Positions 56,090 to 63,865 of a stretch of 64,000 nucleotides of DNA are shown in pieces. Position 1 is the stretch's first letter. Each line of letters begins with the position of its first letter. Origin of the DNA: Bog-756 sp963699055 (GTDB lineage: Bacteria > Actinomycetota > Acidimicrobiia > Acidimicrobiales > RAAP-2). Made by a program: the position numbers and the translations under genes. The notes under the pieces were generated by a model. The model saw nothing but the letters and a program-made list of their open reading frames with translations, made no database searches and had not been told where the DNA came from. The stretch spans positions 186,001 through 250,000 of the forward strand of contig CAVOTA010000002.1 of assembly GCA_963699055.1 (NCBI GenBank), in the 5' to 3' direction.

Positions 56090-56139
56090 CGCCCGGGTCG
56101 TCGACCCGGTCCGCGGAGCCGCCCCGGGTCCGGACGCGA

Positions 56140-56164
56140 CCGACGGCCCCCGGGGGGCCGTCGG
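56140..56164 (-). terminator. GC-rich hairpin after rpsA
   Basis: The 25-base inverted repeat has 12-base arms (CCGACGGCCCCC and GGGGGCCGTCGG). It lies 38 bases beyond the rpsA stop and 50 bases beyond the stop of the small membrane-protein gene on the other strand. There is no T-run, so it would act as a strong hairpin without a U-tract, possibly in both directions. Confidence 0.5.
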
Positions 56165-56202
56165 AACGGTTCGTCTGCGCCGCGTCCTTACGACGCGCCG
56201 GC

Positions 56203-57757
56203 TCAGCCTTCGGCCGGGACCTCCACCGCGGGCTCGACAGGAGCCTCCACCGCGGGCTCGACAGGAGCCTCCACCGCGGGCTCGACCGGAGCCTCGGCGA
56301 CGGGCTGCGCCGGAGCCTCCACCGCGGGGCTCCGCCGGTGCCTCGGCGACGGGCTCGGCGACCTCGGCGGCTGCAGGCTCGGCGGCCGCCGGGGCCTCGA
56401 CAGCGCCCTCGACGGCGCCCTCGGGTGCACCCTCGCCCGTACCGTGCTCGGCGACGTAGTCCGCCCAGGCGGCCTGGGCCTCGGTCTCGGGGGTGAACTC
56501 CGTCTCGGCGAAGACGGGGCCCACGTAGTTGCCCTCGTCGTCGTAGGCGTGCTCGCCGAAGGCCTCGCGGTACTCCTCGGACACCTCGCCACCCTCGGCG
56601 GCCTGCTTGATCGACAGGCTGATCCGGCGGCGCTGGAGGTCGATGTCGATGATCTTGACCCACAGCTCCTCGCCGGGGGTGACGACCTGCTCGGGAAGGT
56701 CGACGTGGTGTCCGGCCATCTCCGAGATGTGCACGAGGCCCTCGATGCCGTCGCCCACCTGGACGAACGAGCCGAAGGGCACCAGCTTGGTGATGCGGCC
56801 GTAGACGAGCTCGCCCACCTGGTGGGAGTTGGCGAACTCCTGCCACGGGTCGGTCTGGGTGGCCTTGAGCGAGAGGCTGATGCGCTCCTTCGACAGATCG
56901 ACGTCGAGGACCTCGACGTCGATCTCGTCGCCGACGGACACCACCGAGGACGGGTGGTCGACGTGCTTCCAGGACAGTTCCGACACGTGGACGAGGCCGT
57001 CCATGCCGCCGAGGTCGACGAAGGCGCCGAAGTTGACGACCGACGACACCACACCGCGCCGGCGCTCGCCGGGCTTGAGGTTGACCAGGAACTCGCCCCG
57101 CTGCTCCTTCTGGGTCTCCTCGAGCCACGCACGACGGGACAGCACCACGTTGTTGCGGTTGCGGTCGAGCTCGATGATCTTGGCCTCGATGGTCCGGCCC
57201 ACGTAGGGCTGGAGCTCGCGCACCCGGCGCAGCTCGACCAACGAGGCCGGGAGGAAGCCGCGCAGACCGATGTCCACGATGAGACCACCCTTGACCACCT
57301 CGATGACCGGGCCGGTGACGACCTCGTCGGCCTCCTTGAGCTTCTCGATCGTGCCCCACGCCCGCTCGTACTGGGCGCGCTTCTTGGACAGGATCAGGCG
57401 GCCCTCCTTGTCCTCCTTCTGGAGCACCAGGGCCTCGACGGCCTCGCCCAGCGAGACGATCTCGGACGGGTCCACGTCGTTGCGGATGGACAGCTCACGG
57501 ACGGGGATGACGCCTTCGGACTTGAAGCCGATGTCGAGCAGGACCTCGTCCCGGTCGATCTTGACGACGGTCCCCTCGACGAGGTCACCGTCCTCGAACT
57601 CGACGATGGTGCCGGCCATGGCATCCTCGAGCGAGCCTCCGCCGAGGTCGTCCTCGGTGATGGAGCGGGGGACGTACACCCCGTTCTCGTCGAAGTGGCC
57701 CATGGCCTCGGGGGACAGCAGGTCGGTGCCGGTGGGCACGACGTGGGTATCGGACAT
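56203..57757 (-). CDS. rpsA: 30S ribosomal protein S1, frameshifted near the C-terminus
   Basis: This S1 protein has four S1 RNA-binding repeats (about residues 55-125, 140-210, 225-295 and 310-380), for example GTVVKIDRDEVLLDIGFKSEGVIPVREL and GVVSSVVNFGAFVDLGGMDGLVHVSELS. An acidic tail follows. At GGGG 56326-56329 there is one base too many: before it the tail reads EPVAEAPAEP, and after removing one G it continues AVEAPAQPVAEAPVEPAVEAPV to a TGA at 56203. Uncorrected, the frame would run on as an Arg-rich peptide to 55835. S1 brings mRNA to the 30S subunit. It starts at ATG 57757. It is separated from polA by 165 bases. Confidence 0.95.
56221..56341 (-). repeat. 24-bp tandem repeats in the rpsA tail
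   Basis: Five tandem units of about 24 bases encode E-A-P-V-E-P-A-V type octapeptides. Units at 56221, 56245 and 56269 are nearly identical; the fourth and fifth are diverged, and the fifth (56317-56341) has 25 bases because of the extra G. Such arrays are prone to slippage. Confidence 0.85.
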
Positions 57758-57922
57758 CAGGTAGGTAGCTCGCTTTCCGGACGGGTGTGCCCCGCCGAGC
57801 CGGTACCGGCGGCGTCGGGGACGGTCAGACGTGTGTCACGTCGGTGTGACAGGGAAGCAATCCTAGCGCGAACCGGGGCCGGAGCCGCTGGTCGGCGCCC
57901 CGGAGCCGGAGCTGCGGCCCGG

Positions 57923-60766
57923 TCAGCCCTTGGCCTCCGCCCAGGACGAGCCCCAGGCCATGGCCACCTTCAGCGGCACGTCGAGCTCGGCCGCCCCGGT
58001 GAGGGCGGTGCGGGTGAGCTCCTCGACGGCGTCGGACTCGTCGGGGTCGACGTCCACCAGGACCTCGTCGTGGACCTGGAGGACCAGGTCGGAGCGGTAG
58101 CCACCCTCCTCGAGCCCGCCGTCCAGCCGGAGCAGGGCCATCTTGAACAGGTCGGCGGCCAGGCCCTGGATCCCCGCGTTCATGGCCTGGCGCTCGGCCG
58201 CCTGGCGGACCTGGTGGTTGGACGAGGTGAGGTCGGGCAGCGGCCGGCGGCGCCCGAAGGCGGTGACGGTGTAGCCGTTGGCCCGGGCCTCGGCCACGGC
58301 CTGGTCCATGTAGTCGTGGACGGACGGGAACGCCTCGAAGAAGGCGTCCAGGATGCCGCGGGCCTCCTCCACCGGCACCCCCAGGCGCTGGGCCAGGCCG
58401 TAGGACTCCATGCCGTAGGCGAGGCCGTAGGAGACCATCTTGGCCGTCGAGCGCTGTTCGTGGGTCACGGCGTCGCGGTCGACGCCGAACACCCGCGCCG
58501 CCACGGTGCGGTGGATGTCCTCGCCGGCGGCGAACGCCGCCGTCAGTCCCGGGTCGCCCGACAGGTGGGCGATGGCCCGCAGCTCCACCTGGTCGTAGTC
58601 GGCCACCAGCAGTCGGCGGCCCGGCGAGGGCACGAACGCCTCGCGGAACCGCCGGCCCTCGTCGGTGCGCACCGGGATGTTGTGGAGGTTCGGCCGGTCC
58701 GAGGAGAGTCGGCCGGTCCGGGCCACGGTCTGGCGGAAGGTGGCGTGGATGCGACCGTCCGGGGCCACCTCGGCGGCGAGGGTCTCGCCGTAGGTGGAGC
58801 GCAGCTTCTCCACCTCCCGATAGCGCAGCAGGACGTCGATGATGGGGTGCTGGCCCCGCAGCGACTCGAGGGTGCGTGCGTCGGTGGAGTACCCCGTCTT
58901 GGTCTTGCGGCCGGGCGAGAGTCCCAGGTCGTCGTAGAGCACGGTGCGCAGCTGCTTGACCGAATTGACGTTGAAGGGGCCGCCCGCCAGCTCGTGCATG
59001 GTCCCCTCGAGCGCGGCGCACTCGTCGGTCAGCTCGGCGGCGATCGCCCGCAGCACGTCGCGGTCGACCGGGATGCCGACGACCTCCATGCGGGCGAGGA
59101 CGCGCACGAGCGGGCGCTCCATGTCGTCGAACAGGGCGCGCTCCCCCACCTCGTCGAGCGCCTCGAGGAGCGGTGCCCGCAACCGGGCCAGCACGGCGGC
59201 CAGCCGCACGAGACCCCGACCGGCCTCGTCGAGCCCGGCGCCGGGGCCGTCGCCATCTCCGGCACCCTCGTCGGAGCCGAGCTCGAACGCTCCCTGACCC
59301 TTGGCGGCGGCGCCGTCGTCGACGGACACACCGAGGAGTCGCGGGGCCAGGTCGGACAGCCGGTACTCGTCCACCGAGGGGTCGAGCAGGTAGGCCGCCA
59401 CCGCGGTGTCAACGACCAGGGAGGCCAGGTCCACCCCGAGCGGCAGGAGGCTCCGCATCAGCTCCTTGGCGTCATGGGCCACCATGCCCACCCCGCCGGG
59501 CCCGAACGCCGCGGCCAGCGCGGCGAGCACCTCCGGCTCGGCCACCAGCGGCCCACCGTCGTGGACGCCCAGGAGGAGTCCGGCCGATCCCGCCCCGGGG
59601 TCGGTGGGCTCGGCCACGAGGGCGAGCGCCACCAGCGGTGACCGCCCGGGGTCACCGGACCACTGCGGGGCCACGGCCACCACCCCGGTCGTCGACCGGA
59701 CCCCGTCGACCAGCTCCTCGACGGCCGCCACCGCCGAAGGGACCGATGTCGGCACCGTGCAGTCGGGGGAGGACAGCCACCCGGGCTCGGGCACCGGCTC
59801 GGCGCCGGCCTCGACCGGGGGTGTGCCGTCGGCGGTCTCCCCGGCGGCCGGCGCACCGAGCATGCCGTCGCGCATGGCCGACTCGAACCGGCTCCACGCA
59901 CCCTTCATCTCCAGCTGGGCGAAGGCCGCCCGGGCGGCCTCGTGGTGCCATCCACCGAGCACGAGGTCGTCGACGTCGACGTCGAGCGGGACGTCGCGCA
60001 CCAGCGGGATCATCTCGGCGTTGATCCGGACCCGGTCGGCGTGGTCGGCCAGGTTCTGGCGGAGCTTCGGCGACAGCGCGTCGAGGTGCTGGTAGAGGGT
60101 ATCGAGGTCCCCGTACTCGTTGATGAGCTTGGCCGCCGTCTTCTCCCCCACCCCGGGTACCCCGGGGAGGTTGTCCGACGGGTCGCCGCGCAGTGCGGCC
60201 AGCAGCGGGTACTTCGGCGGTCGCACCCCGGTCCGCTCCTCGATGCCGGCCTCGTCGTACAGGGCGTAGTCGCTGACCCCGCGCCGGTTGTAGAGGACGC
60301 GGATGTAGGGATCCTCCACCAACTGGTAGGAGTCGCGGTCGCCGGTGACGATGATCACCGGATGCCCACGGTCACGGGCCTCGGTCGCCAGGGTGGCGAG
60401 CACGTCGTCGGCCTCGAACCCCTCGGCGGACACCACCGGGATGGCCAGGGCCTCGAGCACGTCGCGGATCATGTCGAACTGCGGGGGCAGGTCGGCCGGC
60501 GTCTCGTCGCGGCCGCCCTTGTAGTCGTCCACGATCTCGTCCCGGAAGGTCCCCCCGGGAAGGTCGAAGGCGACGGCCAGACCGACGGGGTGGTGGTCGC
60601 GCACCAGGTTCAGCACCATCGAGGTGAAGCCGTGGACGGCGTTGGTGGTGACACCCGAGCTGGTCTTCAGCGTGTCGGGCAGGGCGAAGTACGCCCGGAA
60701 GGCCAGCGACATGCCGTCCAGCAGGATCAGGGGCCGGTTCCCGGCGGCGGCCGGTGTGGAGGGCAT
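57923..60766 (-). CDS. polA: DNA polymerase I
   Basis: This 947-aa enzyme has an N-terminal 5'-3' exonuclease (LLDGMSLAFRAYFALPD, EGFEADDVLATLA, VTGDRDSYQLVED, GVPGVGEKTAAKLI). A middle 3'-5' exonuclease-like domain appears degenerate: I see no DxE at the first site. The polymerase domain has DYDQVELRAIAHLSGD (motif A), RSTAKMVSYGLAYG (O-helix) and VLQVHDEVLVDV (motif C). It fills gaps left by UvrABC repair and removes RNA primers. ATG 60766 gives the usual N-terminus (RPLILLDGMSLAFR); no ribosome site is seen. The window carries the pdtaR-polA-rpsA order seen in mycobacteria. Confidence 0.97.
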   Translation of the reverse strand: MPSTPAAAGNRPLILLDGMSLAFRAYFALPDTLKTSSGVTTNAVHGFTSMVLNLVRDHHPVGLAVAFDLPGGTFRDEIVDDYKGGRDETPADLPPQFDMIRDVLEALAIPVVSAEGFEADDVLATLATEARDRGHPVIIVTGDRDSYQLVEDPYIRVLYNRRGVSDYALYDEAGIEERTGVRPPKYPLLAALRGDPSDNLPGVPGVGEKTAAKLINEYGDLDTLYQHLDALSPKLRQNLADHADRVRINAEMIPLVRDVPLDVDVDDLVLGGWHHEAARAAFAQLEMKGAWSRFESAMRDGMLGAPAAGETADGTPPVEAGAEPVPEPGWLSSPDCTVPTSVPSAVAAVEELVDGVRSTTGVVAVAPQWSGDPGRSPLVALALVAEPTDPGAGSAGLLLGVHDGGPLVAEPEVLAALAAAFGPGGVGMVAHDAKELMRSLLPLGVDLASLVVDTAVAAYLLDPSVDEYRLSDLAPRLLGVSVDDGAAAKGQGAFELGSDEGAGDGDGPGAGLDEAGRGLVRLAAVLARLRAPLLEALDEVGERALFDDMERPLVRVLARMEVVGIPVDRDVLRAIAAELTDECAALEGTMHELAGGPFNVNSVKQLRTVLYDDLGLSPGRKTKTGYSTDARTLESLRGQHPIIDVLLRYREVEKLRSTYGETLAAEVAPDGRIHATFRQTVARTGRLSSDRPNLHNIPVRTDEGRRFREAFVPSPGRRLLVADYDQVELRAIAHLSGDPGLTAAFAAGEDIHRTVAARVFGVDRDAVTHEQRSTAKMVSYGLAYGMESYGLAQRLGVPVEEARGILDAFFEAFPSVHDYMDQAVAEARANGYTVTAFGRRRPLPDLTSSNHQVRQAAERQAMNAGIQGLAADLFKMALLRLDGGLEEGGYRSDLVLQVHDEVLVDVDPDESDAVEELTRTALTGAAELDVPLKVAMAWGSSWAEAKG

Positions 60767-60783
60767 GGTGGGTTCGCCGTGTC

Positions 60784-61398
60784 CTAGGGCTCGAGCGTGC
60801 CCTCGAGGACCTGGCGGGCCACGTCGACCATCCGGGACCGGGTGCCCATCGCCGTCCGCTGGATGAAGGCGAAGGCCTCCGACTCGCCCATGCCGTGGCG
60901 TTCCATCAGCACGCCCTTGGCCCCGTCGACGAGTCGCCGGGTCTCGAGCTTGTCCTCGGCGACGGCCTGGCTGCCCACGAGTCCGTCGTCGACCGCCTGG
61001 CGCGTCTCGGCGTCGATCGCCCACTCCTGCTCGCACCGGGCCACGGCCTGGTCGATGGCCGGGATCAGTTCGATGCGCTGGAACGGCTTGACCAGGTAGG
61101 CGGCCACGCCGGCGTCGCGTGCCTCGTCGATGAGGTTGCGCTGGCTGAAGGCGGTCAGGATCAGCACGGCGACCTTGAGGTCGAGCCCGCGGATGTCCCG
61201 GGCGGCCTGGAGGCCGTCGGCGCCGGGCATCTTGACGTCGAGGATGGCGAGGTCGGGCTGGTGCGTGCGCACCAGTTCGACGGCCTCGTCGCCCCGTCCC
61301 GTCTCGCCGACGACGTCGTAGCCCTCGTCGAGCAGGATCTCCTTCAGGTCGAGCCGGATGATGGCCTCGTCCTCTGCGATGACCACTCGCCTGCTCAT
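60784..61398 (-). CDS. pdtaR: ANTAR-domain response regulator, PdtaR-like
   Basis: This 204-aa regulator has a receiver domain at residues 1-115: the acidic pair in VVIAEDEAI, phospho-acceptor Asp54 in LAILDVKMPG, and the LVKPF lysine at about 104. It is followed by an ANTAR RNA-binding domain (residues ~150-200, LETRRLVDGAKGVLMERHGMGESEAFAFIQRTAM). ANTAR proteins bind paired hairpins in mRNA leaders to prevent termination; the PdtaS kinase is not encoded here. AGGAG lies ten bases before ATG 61398. It sits just upstream of polA, as in mycobacteria. Confidence 0.94.
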   Translation of the reverse strand: MSRRVVIAEDEAIIRLDLKEILLDEGYDVVGETGRGDEAVELVRTHQPDLAILDVKMPGADGLQAARDIRGLDLKVAVLILTAFSQRNLIDEARDAGVAAYLVKPFQRIELIPAIDQAVARCEQEWAIDAETRQAVDDGLVGSQAVAEDKLETRRLVDGAKGVLMERHGMGESEAFAFIQRTAMGTRSRMVDVARQVLEGTLEP

Positions 61399-61555
61399 CG
61401 TGTCTGCGCTCCTTGCCACGGGGTCGTGTGCCGCTGTGCGGATGTCGTGTGCTGCCGTGCGACTACGGGATTGTTGCACCGTCGCGGACGCCCCGGACGT
61501 GCGGGGCTCCGACGGCGCACCACGGCGCGGCCACCGTACCCGCCACGGGGCCGGA

Positions 61556-61849
61556 TCAACCCGGCTCGACCACGAGCCGCTCGAGCAGGTCGTCCTGGCG
61601 CCGCTCGAGGTCGGCGATCTGGTCCACCAGCGCCTGGCGGGTCCGCAGCATGGCCGAGGCCTGCCGACTCACCTCGTCGTGCTCCTTGGCCGCCACCGGT
61701 GTCTCGGCGACCAGGGCGCGCAGCCGGGTGTCGTCCGCCATCTCGTTGACCACGAGGAGCTGCTCGTCGAGCACGGCGAGCTCCGAACGGGCGCGACGGA
61801 GCCGCTGGTTGGCGTCGCTCAGGCGTCGTTCGATGGTGCTCCGGTGCAT
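61556..61849 (-). CDS. Small coiled-coil protein, 97 aa
   Basis: The protein starts at ATG 61849 and is almost entirely coiled-coil: TIERRLSDANQRLRRARSELAVLDEQL and DEVSRQASAMLRTRQALVDQIADLERRQDDLLERL. A TACAAT box sits nine bases upstream of the ATG with no ribosome site, so transcription would begin at or close to the start codon. No family is recognised, and similar small coiled-coil proteins are common in Acidimicrobiia. It lies upstream of pdtaR on the same strand, 157 bases away. Confidence 0.65.
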   Translation of the reverse strand: MHRSTIERRLSDANQRLRRARSELAVLDEQLLVVNEMADDTRLRALVAETPVAAKEHDEVSRQASAMLRTRQALVDQIADLERRQDDLLERLVVEPG

Positions 61850-61968
61850 GGGAGGGCAATTGTACGCACGCCGGGGCGGCCGTCCCACCCGAAACCCCGG
61901 GGACCGTCGGTGCCGGGACGGTGCGGACCGTCCACCCGGGGCCTACGCCGGTGGCTCCGACCGGCTGC

Positions 61969-63216
61969 TCAGCCCGTCGGCACCTCGACCCGGTCCACCC
62001 CGAAGGCGGCCAGTGCGTCCGGGTCCGGCGGGGGGGCGAGCCCCGGACCGTCCGGGACCGGGACGAGCAGTCGACCGGTTCCGGGATCGACCCGGGTGGC
62101 CGTCGGGGCCACCAGGTCGCCGGCCAGGTAGGCGTCGGGTGGCGCCAGGTCGCCGGGGAGCGACGTACCCGGCAGGGCGCCGAGCGCCGTGGTCACCCGT
62201 CGTCCGAGTCCGGACTCGAACATGCCACCCACCCACCACGGCACCCCCGCCGCCGTGCACCACGCCACCACGTCGAGGGCGCGGGCGATCCCCCCGAGGC
62301 GGGCGGGCTTCACGCACACCACCGAGCACGCCCCCGACGCCACCGCCTCCTCGACGGCGGCCGGCCCGTCGAGGCTCTCGTCGAGGCAGACGGGAGTGGC
62401 GATCCGGGCCGCCAGCGCCCGGTGGCTCGCCAGGTCGTCGCGGGCGAAGGGCTGTTCGATGCAGAGCAGTCCGAATCCGTCGAGGGCGGCCAGCGCATCG
62501 AGGTCGCCCGGCCCGTAGGCGCCGTTGGCGTCGACCTGGAAGCGCGGGACGGGGCCGGCGGCCGTCGCCGCCCATCCGGCGAGGGCGGACACCACCGCCA
62601 GCTCGTGCCCGGGTTCGATCTTGGCCTTCACCCGCACGTAGCCGTCCGACGCCAGTCCGGCGACCACGGCCACCAGGTCCTCCGTCGACGCGCGGGTGCC
62701 GACGACGGCGCCCGGGGTCACCTCGGCTCCCGCCACGCCGAGCAGCTCGCCGAAGGACCGGTCCGCGGCCCGCAGGTGGGCGTCGGCCACCGCCGCCTCC
62801 AGGGCGGCGAAGGCCAGCGGCCGACCGGGCGCCGACGCGGAGAGCCGGCCCAGCGCGCCCAGCGACGGCAGCAGGCCCCCGAGCGACCGGGCGGCGTGGA
62901 CCAGGCCCGGGAGCAGGACCCGACCGAGGGTCTCGCGTGCCCCGTCGACGTCCTCGCCGTCGTAGGTGGTGTCGCCCAACGCCGCGCACTCCCCCCAGCC
63001 GTCGATGGGGTCGTCCCGCCCCGGCGCCCGACAGCGCAGGTGCACGAGCAGGAGGGGGCGGCTCCGGTGGGTCCCGACGGCCGTCCCCACCGGGGTGAGG
63101 AACGGCAGCTCGACCCGGACCAGGGCGGCGCCCTCGAGGAACAGGGCGGTCGCCGTCCCGAGCGAGTCCCACGCGTCCCGCACCGGGGGCACGGTGGCGT
63201 CGGGGGCGGCCTCCAT
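61969..63216 (-). CDS. menC: o-Succinylbenzoate synthase (MenC-like)
   Basis: This 415-aa enolase-superfamily enzyme has an N-terminal capping domain (residues 1-120, ALVRVELPFLTPVGTAVG, WGECAALGDTTYDGE) and a barrel with the KxK lysines (YVRVKAKIEPGHE). Metal ligands lie in FQVDANGAY, LCIEQPF and CLDESL, and the opposite lysine in VVCVKPARLGG. MenC makes o-succinylbenzoate in menaquinone synthesis; muconate cycloisomerase-like activity is the main alternative. Other men genes are not in the window. The start is ATG 63216. Its first ~65 codons are duplicated at 63324-63521. Confidence 0.88.
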   Translation of the reverse strand: MEAAPDATVPPVRDAWDSLGTATALFLEGAALVRVELPFLTPVGTAVGTHRSRPLLLVHLRCRAPGRDDPIDGWGECAALGDTTYDGEDVDGARETLGRVLLPGLVHAARSLGGLLPSLGALGRLSASAPGRPLAFAALEAAVADAHLRAADRSFGELLGVAGAEVTPGAVVGTRASTEDLVAVVAGLASDGYVRVKAKIEPGHELAVVSALAGWAATAAGPVPRFQVDANGAYGPGDLDALAALDGFGLLCIEQPFARDDLASHRALAARIATPVCLDESLDGPAAVEEAVASGACSVVCVKPARLGGIARALDVVAWCTAAGVPWWVGGMFESGLGRRVTTALGALPGTSLPGDLAPPDAYLAGDLVAPTATRVDPGTGRLLVPVPDGPGLAPPPDPDALAAFGVDRVEVPTG

Positions 63217-63323
63217 GGTGCGAGCCTAGGGTCGCCGGAGGGCAGGGGTAGGCTGCTGGCTCGCCGGCCCGGGTGGCGGAATGGCAGACGCGGTGGACTC
63301 AAAATCCACTGTCCGAGAGGGCG
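63021..63323. repeat. Direct repeat unit A (menC 5' end to partial tRNA-Leu)
   Basis: This ~303-base segment contains the menC 5' end, its upstream region and the first 57 bases of a tRNA-Leu gene. A close copy follows immediately at 63324-63628. The copies differ by a few one- or two-base deletions and one dinucleotide swap (for example CTCCGGT against CTCGGT). Confidence 0.92.
63267..63323 (+). pseudogene. Truncated tRNA-Leu (CAA) copy
   Basis: This is the first 57 bases of tRNA-Leu(CAA), identical to the complete copy at 63572, with acceptor 5' strand, D-arm, anticodon arm and part of the variable arm. It breaks off at the GGGCG of the variable arm and joins menC sequence. The T-arm and 3' acceptor strand are missing, so it cannot make a tRNA. 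Confidence 0.92.
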
Positions 63324-63521
63324 GGCGTGCCGGCGCGACAGCGCAGGTGCACGAGCAGGAGGGGGCGGCTCGGTGGGTCCGACGGCCGTCCCCACCGGGG
63401 TGAGGAACGGCAGCTCGACCCGGACCAGGGCGGCGCCCTCGAGGAACAGGGCGGTCGCCGTCCCGAGCGAGTCCACCGCGTCCCGCACCGGGGGCACGGT
63501 GGCGTCGGGGGCGGCCTCCAT
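63324..63521 (-). pseudogene. Truncated menC 5' copy
   Basis: ATG 63521 begins a near-copy of the menC N-terminus (MEAAPDATVPPVRDAV, Trp to Val change, then the same ATALFLEGAALVRVELPF). It frameshifts after GTAVG because of base deletions. It has no barrel domain and cannot work. It is part of the tandem duplication. Confidence 0.85.
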
Positions 63522-63628
63522 GGTGCGAGCCTAGGGTCGCCGGAGGGCAGGGGTAGGCTGCTGGCTCGCCGGCCCGGGTGGCGGAATGGCAGACGCGGTG
63601 GACTCAAAATCCACTGTCCGAGAGGGCG
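63324..63628. repeat. Direct repeat unit B
   Basis: This is the second copy of the menC/tRNA segment (63021-63323). It continues into the complete tRNA-Leu gene. Positions are offset by 305-307 bases from unit A because of small deletions. Confidence 0.92.
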
Positions 63629-63654
63629 TGCGGGTTCGAATCCCGCCCCGGGCA
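63572..63654 (+). tRNA. tRNA-Leu (anticodon CAA)
   Basis: Acceptor GCCCGGG pairs with CCCGGGC. The anticodon stem GTGGA/TCCAC encloses the loop CTCAAAA (anticodon CAA). The variable arm TGTCCGAGAGGGCG is long, as in class II tRNAs, and the T-arm is GCGGGTTCGAATCCCGC. The discriminator is A. The genome continues CCG, so the CCA is not encoded completely. A TAGGCT box at 63554-63559 lies at a suitable distance upstream. Confidence 0.96.
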
Positions 63655-63759
63655 CCGACTGTTTCAGGTGTTTCTCCAGGTCAGCACACTGCAACCGGAG
63701 AACGAAAGACCATGAAGTGCCGTCCGCGGTAGCAGGTCGGTAACAGTGGTCACAACTGG

Positions 63760-63865
63760 TCACACCTGTGGCTCAAGTGCCGCTCGCGCCATCTCCACTT
63801 CCCCCCCAAGCGTCACGGCGTAGAGGCTCCCCTGCTGATCCAGCGCTTCCACAAAGGACTCCAAC
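63760..63865 (-). pseudogene. C-terminal remnant of an ORF cut by an IS element
   Basis: The minus strand reads about 34 codons (LESFVEALDQQGSLYAVTL ... ALEPQV) ending at TGA 63762-63760. It is interrupted at its 5' side by the IS end at 63866. The protein is not identifiable. Its position just beyond a tRNA 3' end, transcribed toward it, is where an integrase gene usually ends, but no integrase motif is visible in the remnant. Confidence 0.45.

Noticed and set aside
55835..56202. C-terminal Arg-rich extension of ribosomal protein S1
   Set aside because: It arises only from an extra G in a 24-base repeat; the other frame continues the acidic repeat and stops at 56203.
56221..56341. CRISPR array
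   Set aside because: The repeats are contiguous 24-base coding units without spacers inside the rpsA reading frame.
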